A stretch of DNA of 64,000 bases. It comes from Candidatus Dormiibacterota bacterium. GTDB lineage: Bacteria > Chloroflexota > Dormibacteria > Dormibacterales > Dormibacteraceae. Position 1 is the first letter of the stretch; each line of letters opens with the position of its first letter. The notes beneath the pieces were generated by a model that saw nothing but the letters and a program-made list of their open reading frames with translations, had not been told where the DNA came from and ran no database searches. The translations under genes and the position numbers were made by a program. Where the stretch lies: the NCBI GenBank assembly GCA_003139695.1, contig PLJM01000020.1, positions 1-64,000 on the forward strand. The letters are read 5' to 3'. Below are positions 24,142 to 32,957 of this stretch, piece by piece.

Positions 24142-25401
24142 CTAAGGCCGCGAGGTCAGAGTCATCCCCTCGACCGGGATCTCGGGTTTCTTGCCGTCGA
24201 TCAGGTCGGCGACGATGCGGCTCGATCCGCAGGCCATCGTGAAGCCCATGTGGCCGTGGCCGCTGTTGAAGTACAGGTTGGCGTGGTTCGCGGTGCCGAG
24301 AATCGGGGGCCCGTCCGGCGTCATCGGCCGGTTGCATGCGGTGTAGGTGCCCTGGTCGTAGTGGGCGGCATCCGGCAGCAGGTCGGCCGCCAGCTTTCTG
24401 ATCATCCGAAGGTCGCGTTCGGTGTAAGTGGTCTCAAAACCGGTGAACTCGGCGCTCGAGGTCATTCGCAGCCGGTCTCCCATCCGGCACCAGGCGACGA
24501 GCAGCTGCTCGTCAACCGCGCCGACCCGCATCAACCGGCCGCCGTTGTTTTTCACCGGGAACGTCGCGCTGTAGCCCTTCGCCGGCGCGATGGGTAGGCG
24601 GGTACCGACCGTGCGTGAGATCTTCGGGCTCTGAACCCCGGCGGCGAGCACGAACACGTCTGCGGCGAGGGAGTCGCCATCTTCCAGCAGCGCGGATTGC
24701 ACCTTGCCGCCGCCTGCGATGAGCTTCCGCACGCCTCGGCCGAAGAGGAATCGAGAGCCCATCCCTTCACACACGGCCTGGACGGCGCGCGTGAATTTGA
24801 CGCTGTCGCCACTCGAGTCGGTGACCCCGTAGATGGCGCCGGCCAGCTTGTGCTTCACGGGAGCCAGGGTTGGCTCGACCTCGACGACGCCGTCCGCGTC
24901 GAGCACGTCCTGCTTCTGGCCGTGCTCCTGGACTAGCTTCATCTTTTCGATCCCCGCCTCGAATCGCTTGGGGTCGCGATAGATGTAGAGGAGCCCCTCG
25001 TGGATGTCGTCATAGTCGATGTGCTCGTCAGCCGCGATCTCGTCCAGCATGCGCTGGCTGTACTGGGCGAGCCGAAGCTTGACCAGGGTGTTCTTGACAG
25101 CACGCTCAGCGGTGCACTCGCGCAGGAACTTGATACCCCACAAGCCCATGCCAGGAGCCTTGAAAGGGTTTACGCGCAGTGCGGTGTCTTCAACGGTCAG
25201 TGATCGCAGCAGCTCCTTGGGGGCGGATGGGGATGCCCAGCCGAAGGCGTGTCCTGCCGCGATAAGGCCCGCGTTGCCGGCGCTGGCGAGCGTCGCCGCT
25301 GCGGATTCCTTCTCGACCACTGTGACCTGGTGGCCCGATTTGGCGAGGTAGTAGGCGGTCGTGACGCCGACGACGCCGGCACCGATCACCAAAGCCTTCA
25401 T
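24142..25401 (-). CDS. dadA: D-amino acid dehydrogenase (FAD, DAO family)
   Basis: A 419-residue DadA-type flavoprotein that oxidises D-amino acids to 2-oxo acids and passes electrons to the respiratory chain. FAD-binding GAGVVGVTTAYYLAKSGH with a later Glu (VVEKE) is at the N-terminus. The SAGNAGLIAAGH segment and the C-terminal FNSGHGHMGFTMACG match the family. The start at 25401 gives the proper N-terminus; a longer frame would overlap the divergent oxidase gene. Confidence 0.85.
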   Translation of the reverse strand: MKALVIGAGVVGVTTAYYLAKSGHQVTVVEKESAAATLASAGNAGLIAAGHAFGWASPSAPKELLRSLTVEDTALRVNPFKAPGMGLWGIKFLRECTAERAVKNTLVKLRLAQYSQRMLDEIAADEHIDYDDIHEGLLYIYRDPKRFEAGIEKMKLVQEHGQKQDVLDADGVVEVEPTLAPVKHKLAGAIYGVTDSSGDSVKFTRAVQAVCEGMGSRFLFGRGVRKLIAGGGKVQSALLEDGDSLAADVFVLAAGVQSPKISRTVGTRLPIAPAKGYSATFPVKNNGGRLMRVGAVDEQLLVAWCRMGDRLRMTSSAEFTGFETTYTERDLRMIRKLAADLLPDAAHYDQGTYTACNRPMTPDGPPILGTANHANLYFNSGHGHMGFTMACGSSRIVADLIDGKKPEIPVEGMTLTSRP

Positions 25402-25426
25402 GGCATCGCGAACATACCATTGGCGC

Positions 25427-26704
25427 GTGGATCCGCCGGAAACGGCATACCCGGTTATCACCAGCTACTGGGGCGATGCCCAGCCTGATCGCGCGACCAT
25501 GCTCAGCGGGGATGAGGCTGCCGACGTGGCCGTCGTCGGAGGCGGCCTGGCCGGGATGTCCACGGCTTACTACTTGAAGCTGACTCGGCCCGACCTCGAT
25601 GTGGTGCTGATCGAGAAGGAGTACCTGGGCTACGGCGCAAGCGGCCGCAACTTCGGCAACGTACCGCAGCTTTCTCACCAGGAGATCGGCTACATGCTCG
25701 GCCTCCTCGGTGCAGAGGACACGAGGTTCGTGGTGCAGCACCAGGCCCGCATGCTCGACGAGTACGAAGCGCTGATTGCGGAGCAAGACGTCGAGTGCGG
25801 CTTCCAGCGGCTGCCGGTGCTCTATGTCGCTATTAAGGCCGAACACCTGGCCGGGCTGGAAGAAATACACCAGCTCCACCGTCGCTTCGGCATTCCCTCT
25901 CGGCTCCTCACGCCGAGCCACGTCGCGGACGTTTGCAATGCGGCCACGTTCGGCGGTCTGAGCTGCGAGCGGAATGCGACTGTGCAGCCGTTCGAGCGAG
26001 CCCGTGGCTTCGGCCGCGCAGTTACGTCGCTGGGAGTGCGCGTTCACGAAGGCACCGGTGTTGACCGCTGCGATGAGGCTGCCACCTCAGTCCGGCTTCA
26101 TACCCCTGGCGGCACGGTTACTGCCGCGCAGGTCGTGTTCGCCACCAACGCATATACGTCGCTCCTGGGGATTGGCAATGGTGCGATTCGGGCGGCGTAC
26201 ACGTACGTGATCGGCACCACACCGCTCCATCGAGAGCAGCTGGTCGAGATCGGCTGGAGCGGGGACCACACGATGCTCGTGGACGCCGGTCCGCTCAACG
26301 AGCACTTTTACATGCGAGTCACCCGAGATGGGCGCTTCTTGATCGGCGGTGGCGGCCGTACGCGCGAGACGATCGGCGCCATCGCCGACCACAACGATCC
26401 CGCCTTCTACCGCCGTCTCCAGATCGAGATGGTCCGGCGCTTCGCCTGCCTCGAGGACGCCGAGGTCGGCGTCGCTTGGGGAGGTCCGCTGGGCATGACC
26501 GACAGCCGCTTACCCGTCATGTCGCGGATCAGCCCACGCTGCTTTCTCAACGCCGGCTTCAATGGCCGCGGCGCCCTGATTGCCGCGCTATCTGGCCGCA
26601 TCATGGTCGGTCATGTGCTCGGCGCCGAACTTGCCGACGCCGACTACGTGAGATTCGGCCGGCTGCTCTTCGAGCGCGACGCTGCGGAGGCCGCGCGACC
26701 CTGA
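25427..26704 (+). CDS. FAD-dependent amine oxidase, PuuB (gamma-glutamylputrescine oxidase)-like
   Basis: A 425-residue DAO-fold oxidase. It has the N-terminal TSYWGDA signature, FAD motif VVGGGLAGMSTAYYL, and GASGRNFGNV near residue 75, the arrangement seen in PuuB/OrdL proteins. These oxidise a primary or secondary amine to aldehyde plus NH3 and H2O2. GTG 25427 is chosen; ATG 25400 in the same frame shares a CATG with the start of dadA and is an alternative. With DadA it points to polyamine or amino-acid oxidation. Confidence 0.8.
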   Translation: MDPPETAYPVITSYWGDAQPDRATMLSGDEAADVAVVGGGLAGMSTAYYLKLTRPDLDVVLIEKEYLGYGASGRNFGNVPQLSHQEIGYMLGLLGAEDTRFVVQHQARMLDEYEALIAEQDVECGFQRLPVLYVAIKAEHLAGLEEIHQLHRRFGIPSRLLTPSHVADVCNAATFGGLSCERNATVQPFERARGFGRAVTSLGVRVHEGTGVDRCDEAATSVRLHTPGGTVTAAQVVFATNAYTSLLGIGNGAIRAAYTYVIGTTPLHREQLVEIGWSGDHTMLVDAGPLNEHFYMRVTRDGRFLIGGGGRTRETIGAIADHNDPAFYRRLQIEMVRRFACLEDAEVGVAWGGPLGMTDSRLPVMSRISPRCFLNAGFNGRGALIAALSGRIMVGHVLGAELADADYVRFGRLLFERDAAEAARP

Positions 26705-26711
26705 GTCGCGG

Positions 26712-27128
26712 CTAGCTCACGTAGAAGTTGATCTTCAGCGGCCGGAGGCGGATGAGCTCACCGTCCCCCGGATGGCCACCGCGGATCCACGCGTCTACGT
26801 AGCGGCGGCCGTCATCTGGGCCGAGGTATCGGGCGGCGATGGCGGTCACGAACTCGATGCGTTCCGGCTCGGGCAGCCGCTCGACGGCCACGTCACCGAC
26901 GACACTGACTATCTGATACGGCCTTTCAACTGTCGAGATCGAAAGGCCAGCGCGGCCGTCCTTCGCCAGCGCGCGTCCCTTATACGCGGCTGCGGGGCTG
27001 GCGATCAACAGTTCGCCGTCGCGGTACTCGAACCAGACCGGAAGCACGTGCGGGTAGCCGTCGAGGCCATGAAATCCGAGCTGCGCGACGATCGGTCGCC
27101 CGAGGAGCTCAGCCGCGCGCGGGTCCAT
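26712..27128 (-). CDS. PPOX-fold (pyridoxamine-phosphate-oxidase-like) flavin or F420 protein
   Basis: A 138-residue split-barrel protein: GRPIVAQLGFHGLDGYPHVLPVWFEY, KGRALAKDGRAGLSIS, and a C-terminal LRPLKINFY. ATG 27128 fits the family start (the open frame extends upstream without homology). Such proteins bind FMN, heme or F420. A second PPOX-fold protein lies at 53228-53659. The gene is convergent with the PuuB-like oxidase; its substrate is unknown. Confidence 0.75.
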   Translation of the reverse strand: MDPRAAELLGRPIVAQLGFHGLDGYPHVLPVWFEYRDGELLIASPAAAYKGRALAKDGRAGLSISTVERPYQIVSVVGDVAVERLPEPERIEFVTAIAARYLGPDDGRRYVDAWIRGGHPGDGELIRLRPLKINFYVS

Positions 27129-27245
27129 GAGGTCATTGTCGTCACTTCGACGACCGAGGCTCGATCCGCCTAACGTTGAAAGCGCCTGGCATTCGCGAGG
27201 CGAAGTGCGATCCGATGCAACGGGATGTAAGAGAGGGAGGACGCG

Positions 27246-27605
27246 GTGGCTGGACACAAGACGGCAAAGCTGCTGACCGACGGCGATCTTCCGTTTTCCG
27301 AGCTGGTCCCCGGCCTCGGGCTGTCGCGCGCGATCACGCACGCCGGGACCACGCAGCTCGGGGGCGGATACATGCGGTTCGAGAAAGACGCGGAGTTCGC
27401 CGACTGGACGCTGAAGTACGACGAGGTGTTGTTCGTGCAGTCAGGTGAGCTCGAGATCGTCGGCGACGCGGGAAGCGTGAAGGCAGGCGTGGGGCAGGCC
27501 ATCCTGATCCCCAACGGAGCCAAGGTCACTTACCGCGGCCGCGCAGGCACGGTCGGCTTCTTCGTGCTCTGGCCCTTCGACTGGGATAAGAAGGCCGGAC
27601 GCTAG
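27246..27605 (+). CDS. cupin-domain protein, EutQ-like
   Basis: A 119-residue single-domain cupin (LKYDEVLFVQSGELEIVGDAG, then GQAILIPNGAKVTYRG). The pattern YDEVLFVxSGE..., with Glu in place of the usual metal-binding His, is close to EutQ-type cupins, which can lack a full metal site. GTG 27246 is preceded by GAGAGGGAGG. Possibly a sensor or small-molecule enzyme in amine metabolism; this is not established. Confidence 0.7.
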   Translation: MAGHKTAKLLTDGDLPFSELVPGLGLSRAITHAGTTQLGGGYMRFEKDAEFADWTLKYDEVLFVQSGELEIVGDAGSVKAGVGQAILIPNGAKVTYRGRAGTVGFFVLWPFDWDKKAGR

Positions 27606-27610
27606 GCCGC

Positions 27611-28810
27611 CTAAGCCTTCACCGGCTCGAGCGGGACCTCGGAGGCGTCCTCGCCAAGCTTCTCGGCCAGCTGATCGAGGTTCTGCATCGAAAGCTCGTT
27701 GGCGGCCTCTCGCGGAGATATGCCTTTCGCTTCCGCCCGTTCGAGCATGCCTTTGACGGTATCGCGCATCACCTTCGAGACGTGCTTGAAAGCCTGATCG
27801 GCGTCAGCCTCGATCACGCCCAGCACCGTCCACCACCACCAAGCGTTCGCGCCGCCGTTGGCGACGTAATCGGGGATGACGACAACGCCGCGCTCGAAGA
27901 GGAGGCGCTGGGCGTCGCCGGTGGTCGGAATGTTGGCCGCCTCGACAACCAGCCGTGCTTTGACCTGGGCCGCGTTGCCGGCGCTGATGACGTCCGCCAC
28001 CGCGGCCGGCACGATGATGTCCGTTTCGATATCGAGCCACCCGTCGCCAGGGCTTTCGCGGTCCTCAGACCGAAGCGAGGAGCGATCGATCTCTCCGAGC
28101 GCGCTGCGCGACTTGAGCAGGCCTTCGACGTCCAGCCCATCTGGGTTGGTGACCGCACCATTGACGTCTACCACGCCGACCACCTTGGCGCCGAGCTTGG
28201 CCAGGTAACGAGCGCTGGAGCCGCCCATCGAGCCAAACCCTTGCACCACGGCCCGCATCTTGTGCATGTTCCAGCCCTTTTGGTCGACGCAGGCGGCCGC
28301 AGCCTCGGCGACACCGTAGCCGCCGATGCAGTCGGCGAGGCCGATGCCTTCCACCTGGATCGCCAGGCCCTGGCTGACCCGGCGGCCGGCAGCCTTCGAA
28401 TCTCCCGATCGGTCGAGCATCGCCTGAACGGTCATGCCGACCCCCTGCTCTGCGAATACTTCGCCGAGCAGCTCCTGCGTCACGCCCAGGTCTTCGGCCG
28501 TGCCCCAGCCACTGCGGTAGAGAGGCTTCATGGCTCGAACGTAGCGCGACAGCATGCCGCGCGCCTCGGGGTCGTGCGGGTCGATGTCGAGCCCGCCCTT
28601 CGCTCCGCCGCCCGGGAGGTTGAAAGCCCCGTTCTTGTACGACATCGTGCGCGCGAGACGCTCGACCTCGACGAGCGAGACGCCTTGGCGCATGCGTGTA
28701 CCGCCTCCGGCCAGCCCGTTGACCATCCGGTCGATTACGGCATAGCCTTTCCGGCCGGTGACTGGGTCGGTCCAGATAACACGCAGTCTTGGTTCCGGTC
28801 CAGGTGTCAT
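27611..28810 (-). CDS. Glu/Leu/Phe/Val dehydrogenase family protein
   Basis: A 399-residue NAD(P)-dependent amino-acid dehydrogenase. Landmarks are the substrate/dimer segment MSYKNGAFNLPGGGAKGGL, SGWGTAEDLG, the nucleotide-binding VVQGFGSMGG and the NGGANAWWWW segment. It interconverts an amino acid and its 2-oxo acid with ammonium, linking the nearby deamination enzymes to carbon metabolism. ATG 28810 follows GAGGAGGGG. It is divergent from the binding-protein gene. Confidence 0.88.
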   Translation of the reverse strand: MTPGPEPRLRVIWTDPVTGRKGYAVIDRMVNGLAGGGTRMRQGVSLVEVERLARTMSYKNGAFNLPGGGAKGGLDIDPHDPEARGMLSRYVRAMKPLYRSGWGTAEDLGVTQELLGEVFAEQGVGMTVQAMLDRSGDSKAAGRRVSQGLAIQVEGIGLADCIGGYGVAEAAAACVDQKGWNMHKMRAVVQGFGSMGGSSARYLAKLGAKVVGVVDVNGAVTNPDGLDVEGLLKSRSALGEIDRSSLRSEDRESPGDGWLDIETDIIVPAAVADVISAGNAAQVKARLVVEAANIPTTGDAQRLLFERGVVVIPDYVANGGANAWWWWTVLGVIEADADQAFKHVSKVMRDTVKGMLERAEAKGISPREAANELSMQNLDQLAEKLGEDASEVPLEPVKA

Positions 28811-28876
28811 TGAAACCCCTCCTCGCACGCCTGTTGCCGACCCGCCTGAAGCAAAGTTTAGATTGGCCTGGCTTGC

Positions 28877-28905
28877 TTGACAGTCACTCCAGGTGTCCCG
28901 ATACT
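28877..28905 (+). promoter_or_regulatory. sigma-70-type promoter for the Liv-type binding protein gene
   Basis: A perfect -35 box TTGACA (28877-28882), a 17-base spacer and a -10 box GATACT (28900-28905). Transcription would begin near 28912, leaving a leader of about 140 bases before the TTG at 29053. The leader can form a CTTGGC/GCCAAG hairpin (29008-29027), among others, just before the AGGAGG at 29041-29046. No known riboswitch was recognised. Confidence 0.65.
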
Positions 28906-29052
28906 GTGCCCTGTCTGGCGATGGAGTAGGTCGCCTGCCGTCGGCGCACTCTCGCCCCGGCCCGACGGGAAGAGGGCGGTAGGCAAGGTTTGCCTGAGTC
29001 TTGGCGTAATGAGGCCAAGGGCAGCCTTAGGCACGTACCAAGGAGGGTAGAT

Positions 29053-30249
29053 TTGCCGATGGTCAGACGTCGAATCCTGGCGGCGAGCATGGCGGCCTGC
29101 GGCGCGTTGTTGATCGCCGCATGCGGCAACAGTTCAAGCGGCGGCGCCACTGGGCCGATCTTGGTCGGCATCACCGGTCCGTTCACGGGTGCCTACGCCG
29201 ACCCGGGGACCTCCATTCGTAATGCGGGCGAGCTCGCGATCGCGGACATCAATGCGGCCGGCGGAGTCAACGGCCGCAAGCTGCAGGCGGTCTCGGAGGA
29301 CGACGCCTGCGACGCGCAGCAGGGCACCCAGGCGGCGGAGAAGCTCCTCACCGAGAAGATCATCGCCATCGTCGGAGGCTACTGCTCGGGAGCGTCGATT
29401 CCCGAGAGTGACATCCTTCACCGGAGCGGCGACCTGCCGTTCATCACCGCGGCGTCGAGCAACCCGAAGTTCACCGACCAGGGCTACGACAACGTGTTCC
29501 GCATGGTCAGCCGCGACGACGCCGAGGCTCCGGCCGACGTGAGCTTCATGCAGCAGTGGCTCAAGGGGACCAAGATCGCGATCCTGCACGACAACACCAC
29601 GTACGCCAAGGGCGTCGCGGACTCCGCCAAGGCGGCGGCTATCGCAGCAGGGATGACGGTCACGTTCTTCGACGCCATCACACCGGGTGAGAAGGACTAC
29701 ACCGCCGCCCTGGTCAGGATCGGCACCACGCACCCGGACGTCCTGTTCTACACCGGCTACTACCCGGAGTACGGATTGCTCGCCAAGGAGTACGTCTCCC
29801 TGGCGCCGTCCTACAAGCTGAACGGCGACTCCGCCTGCGCTGACCCGAGCGTATTGAAGGTCGCCGGTGCGGCCATCACCAACTCGGGCATCACCATCAA
29901 CACACTGCCGACCACCGAGTTCATCCACAACGCCAAGAACGACGCCTTCACCGCGGCCTACAAGGCCAAGTACGGCGGCGTCCCCGGCGACTACTCGTCC
30001 TACGAGTACGACGGGATGATGGCGCTCGCGCAGGCCCTGAAGGATGACGGCGGCAAGACGGACGCAACTTCTCTCAACGCCGCGATCCACAACGTCAACA
30101 TCGCGGACGGCATCACTGGCACCATCCACTTCGACACCAAGGGCGACCGTCCCGCGCCAGAATTCCTGGCCGTGGCGGCGACCGGGAACCCGCCGGCGTT
30201 CGCTCCGATTGCGATCCGACAGAACGGGACCTGGGTGGCGTCGACCTAG
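29053..30249 (+). CDS. branched-chain-amino-acid-type ABC transporter substrate-binding lipoprotein
   Basis: A 398-residue periplasmic-binding protein of the LivK/Leu-Ile-Val family. It has a lipoprotein signal (RRRILAASMAACGALLIAAC) with the lipobox Cys followed by a GNSSSGG linker. The mature part begins GPILVGITGPFTGAYADPG and contains NAAGGVNGRKLQ. TTG 29053 is 6 bases after AGGAGG; ATG 29059 is the alternative. The partner permease and ATPases lie on the opposite strand at 30316-33856, across a strong terminator. Ligand range is uncertain; this family also takes amides, polyamines and urea. Confidence 0.92.
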   Translation: MPMVRRRILAASMAACGALLIAACGNSSSGGATGPILVGITGPFTGAYADPGTSIRNAGELAIADINAAGGVNGRKLQAVSEDDACDAQQGTQAAEKLLTEKIIAIVGGYCSGASIPESDILHRSGDLPFITAASSNPKFTDQGYDNVFRMVSRDDAEAPADVSFMQQWLKGTKIAILHDNTTYAKGVADSAKAAAIAAGMTVTFFDAITPGEKDYTAALVRIGTTHPDVLFYTGYYPEYGLLAKEYVSLAPSYKLNGDSACADPSVLKVAGAAITNSGITINTLPTTEFIHNAKNDAFTAAYKAKYGGVPGDYSSYEYDGMMALAQALKDDGGKTDATSLNAAIHNVNIADGITGTIHFDTKGDRPAPEFLAVAATGNPPAFAPIAIRQNGTWVAST

Positions 30250-30271
30250 ACGCAGCCCAGTACCAACCACG

Positions 30272-30298
30272 GTGAGGGGCGCTTCGAGCGCCCCTCAC
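30272..30298. terminator. bidirectional hairpin terminator
   Basis: An 11-base perfect stem, GTGAGGGGCGC (30272-30282) pairing with 30288-30298, closes a TTCGA loop. It lies between the binding-protein gene (plus) and the livF gene (minus), which converge here. There is only a short T-run (GTTTCC) after the plus-strand stem. Confidence 0.75.
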
Positions 30299-30315
30299 TC
30301 GTTTCCGGCGGGCGG

Positions 30316-31050
30316 TCAGCCGGTACCTACAGCCTCGAAGCCGCCGAGGTATGCCTTCTGGACCCTCTCGTCCCCGGCCAAGGTGGCCGCCTCTCCCTCG
30401 AGCACGACGCGCCCGACCTCGATGACGTAGGCGCGGTCCGCGATGGCCAGCGCCTGGCGCGCGTTCTGCTCCACCAGCAGGACCGCGGTGCCTTGATTGG
30501 CGATCTGACGCACCGTCTTCAGCACGCTTCGAGCCAGGATCGGCGAGAGTCCAAGGGATGGCTCGTCGAGCATCAGCACCTTGGGGCCCGACATCAGGGC
30601 GCGACCGATCGCGAGCATCTGCTGCTCGCCCCCGGACAGGGTCCCGGCGAGCTGCGTTCGCCGCTCGGCCAACCTCGGGAACAATGCGTACGCGGAGGCC
30701 TTGCGCTCAGACACCAGCTTTCGGTCAGATCGGATCAGATATCCGCCGAGGTTGAGGTTCTCCTCGACCGTGAGAATGCCGAAGATGCGCCTGCCTTCGG
30801 GAACGTGGCTCAAGCCCATCGCCACGATGAGGTGCGCTTCCATGCCGATCAGGCTTTTGCCGCCGTACGTGATCGAGCCGCTGCGTGGGCGCAGCAGCCC
30901 GGAGATGGTCCGCAGGGTCGTGGTCTTGCCCGCGCCGTTGCCGCCGAGGATGGCGGCGATCTGGCCAGGGTCGGCCTCGAGCGAGATGCCCTTCAGCGCC
31001 TCGATGTTGCCGTAGTAGACGTGGAGGTCGTGGATCTCGAGAAGCGCCAA
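30316..31050 (-). CDS. livF: ABC transporter ATP-binding protein LivF
   Basis: A 244-residue ATPase with Walker A GGNGAGKTT, signature LSGGEQQM and Walker B VLMLDEPS. The ending DERVQKAYLGG is typical of LivF. It energises the Liv-type importer together with the ATPase half of the adjacent fusion protein. It starts 2 bases after the stop of that gene. Confidence 0.93.
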   Translation of the reverse strand: MALLEIHDLHVYYGNIEALKGISLEADPGQIAAILGGNGAGKTTTLRTISGLLRPRSGSITYGGKSLIGMEAHLIVAMGLSHVPEGRRIFGILTVEENLNLGGYLIRSDRKLVSERKASAYALFPRLAERRTQLAGTLSGGEQQMLAIGRALMSGPKVLMLDEPSLGLSPILARSVLKTVRQIANQGTAVLLVEQNARQALAIADRAYVIEVGRVVLEGEAATLAGDERVQKAYLGGFEAVGTG

Positions 31051-31052
31051 GG

Positions 31053-32957
31053 CTAGGCTCCTTGGGCCTTGTCTTCGAGCAGGTCCTCTTCGCGGCCGAG
31101 GTAAGCCTCGATGACCGCCGGGTTCTGCTGGATCTCGGCGGGCTTGCCGAGCGCGATGAGGACTCCGTGGTCGAGCACCGCGATCCGGTCCGAGACCCGC
31201 ATCACGAGCGACATGTCGTGGTCGATCAAGACCACGGTGATTCCGAGGTCTCGGATCTTTCGGATGATGCTAACGAGCTCCAGCTTCTCGGTCGGGTTCA
31301 TGCCGGCGGCAGGTTCGTCGAAGAGCACGAGGTGCGGGTGTGCTGCAAGGGCGCGGGCGATCTCCACCCGGCGTTGGTCCGCATATGAGAGCTCGGTCGC
31401 CAGCCGGCCGGCGACCGACTCCAGGCCCACGAACCCAAGCCAGCGGCGCGATTCCTGCAGCGTGCGCACCTCGTCCTTTCGTTCACCGGGGGTGTGCAGC
31501 ATCGTCTGCCACGTCATCGTGCGGTGGCGCGGGTACAGACCGACCATCACGTTCTCGAACACGGCCATGTTCTTGAACAGCCGGATGCCCTGGAACGTGC
31601 GGCCGATGCCGCGCGAGACGATGACGTGTGGTCGGAGACCGACCACCGACCGGCCGTCAAATCGAATCTTTCCGCGCTTCGGCTTCTGCACGCCGGTGAT
31701 GCAATTGAAGAGAGTGGTCTTGCCGCCGCCGTTGGGGCCGATGATGCTGAAGATCTCTCCGCGACGCACCTCGAATGTGACGTTGTCGACCGCGCGCAGG
31801 CCGCCGAACTGCTGGACCAGGCCCTCGATCTCCAGCAAGGCTTCGCCCTTCTGCGGCACCTGGCGTCCGGCCGCCGCATGCCGGCGCTCGCGCTCCTCCA
31901 TCTGGACCTGGTGCTCCCGCAGGATCCTGTCGGCGACGTCCTCCGACTCCTCTTCCTGCAGGCCGTAAAACGGTTTTGGCTTGCGCCGGATGCGCGGCCA
32001 TAGGCCCTGCGGCCGCAGGAGCATCATGCCGATCAGGAGGACCGCGAAGATGAGCAGCCGCCGATCGGCGAATTCACGCAGGACCTCGGGCATCGCGACC
32101 ACGACCAACGCGCCGACCAGAACACCGGGCAGGCTGCCGGTGCCACCGAGGACGATGACGATCAGGACCAGCACCGAGAGCTGGAACGTGAAGCTCGTTG
32201 GGTCGATGGCGCCGATGCGGGTGGCGAAGAATGCGCCGGCGAGGCCGCCCCACATGCCGCCCATCACGTAGGCGAAGAGCTTTAGTCGAAGCGACGGGAC
32301 GCCGACCGACTCGGCCGCGAACTCGTCCTCCCGTATGGCCACCCAGCCTCGTCCGAGCCTCGAATGGTCGAGGTTCCGGGCGAAGATCATCGCGACCGCG
32401 AGGAGGACGAGGCCGACGATGAGGAAATCGCCCTGCGTATTGAGCTCGTACCCGAAAAAGTTCGGCCAGGGGATTTGAAGGATGCCGTTAGGGCCGCCCG
32501 CGTAGTCCCAGTTGTTGAAAGTGATGCGGGTCATCTCGCCGAAACCCAGCGTCACGATGGCGAGGTAGTCGCTGCGCAGGCGCAGCGTCGGATACCCGAG
32601 GATGGCGCCCGCCGTGCCCGTGAAGAGGACTGCGAGCGGCAGAGTGGCGAAGAAGTTCCAATGGGCCTCTGTCATCAGCAGCGAGCTCGTGTACGCGCCG
32701 ATCGCGAAGAAGGCGGCGTAGCCCAAGTCCAGCAGTCCGGCGTAGCCGACGACGATGTTGAGCCCGAGCCCGAGCATCGCGTAGGTTGCCACCGTGACCG
32801 CGACGGCAGTGACGTAGTCGTCGCCGTTGAGCAGCACCGCGCCCCCCACCACCGCGAGGATCGCGATTACTCGCGCCCAGAATGGGATGCGGCCCAGCTG
32901 GTCGCGCGACCTCACGTAGGCGTGCGCTACGCCACGGTTGGCCAGCCGATCGATCAC
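31053..32957 (-). CDS. LivM-LivG fusion: permease plus ATP-binding protein
   Basis: A 634-residue fusion. Residues about 1-320 form the LivM-type permease (YAMLGLGLNIVVGYAGLLDLGYAAFFAIGAY). A linker rich in charged residues (about 325-375) follows, and residues about 378-625 form the LivG ATPase with Walker A GPNGGGKTT, signature LSYADQRR and Walker B LVLFDEPAAGMNP. The fusion enforces one permease per ATPase. It overlaps the LivH gene by 4 bases and is followed by livF. Confidence 0.92.
   Translation of the reverse strand: MIDRLANRGVAHAYVRSRDQLGRIPFWARVIAILAVVGGAVLLNGDDYVTAVAVTVATYAMLGLGLNIVVGYAGLLDLGYAAFFAIGAYTSSLLMTEAHWNFFATLPLAVLFTGTAGAILGYPTLRLRSDYLAIVTLGFGEMTRITFNNWDYAGGPNGILQIPWPNFFGYELNTQGDFLIVGLVLLAVAMIFARNLDHSRLGRGWVAIREDEFAAESVGVPSLRLKLFAYVMGGMWGGLAGAFFATRIGAIDPTSFTFQLSVLVLIVIVLGGTGSLPGVLVGALVVVAMPEVLREFADRRLLIFAVLLIGMMLLRPQGLWPRIRRKPKPFYGLQEEESEDVADRILREHQVQMEERERRHAAAGRQVPQKGEALLEIEGLVQQFGGLRAVDNVTFEVRRGEIFSIIGPNGGGKTTLFNCITGVQKPKRGKIRFDGRSVVGLRPHVIVSRGIGRTFQGIRLFKNMAVFENVMVGLYPRHRTMTWQTMLHTPGERKDEVRTLQESRRWLGFVGLESVAGRLATELSYADQRRVEIARALAAHPHLVLFDEPAAGMNPTEKLELVSIIRKIRDLGITVVLIDHDMSLVMRVSDRIAVLDHGVLIALGKPAEIQQNPAVIEAYLGREEDLLEDKAQGA

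Noticed and set aside
28912-29052. Known riboswitch in the leader of the binding-protein gene
   Set aside because: Hairpins are present, but no conserved core of a riboswitch class that I can recognise.
29134-30270. 378-codon minus-strand frame over the substrate-binding protein
   Set aside because: Shadow of the lipoprotein gene, which has a signal peptide and family motifs.
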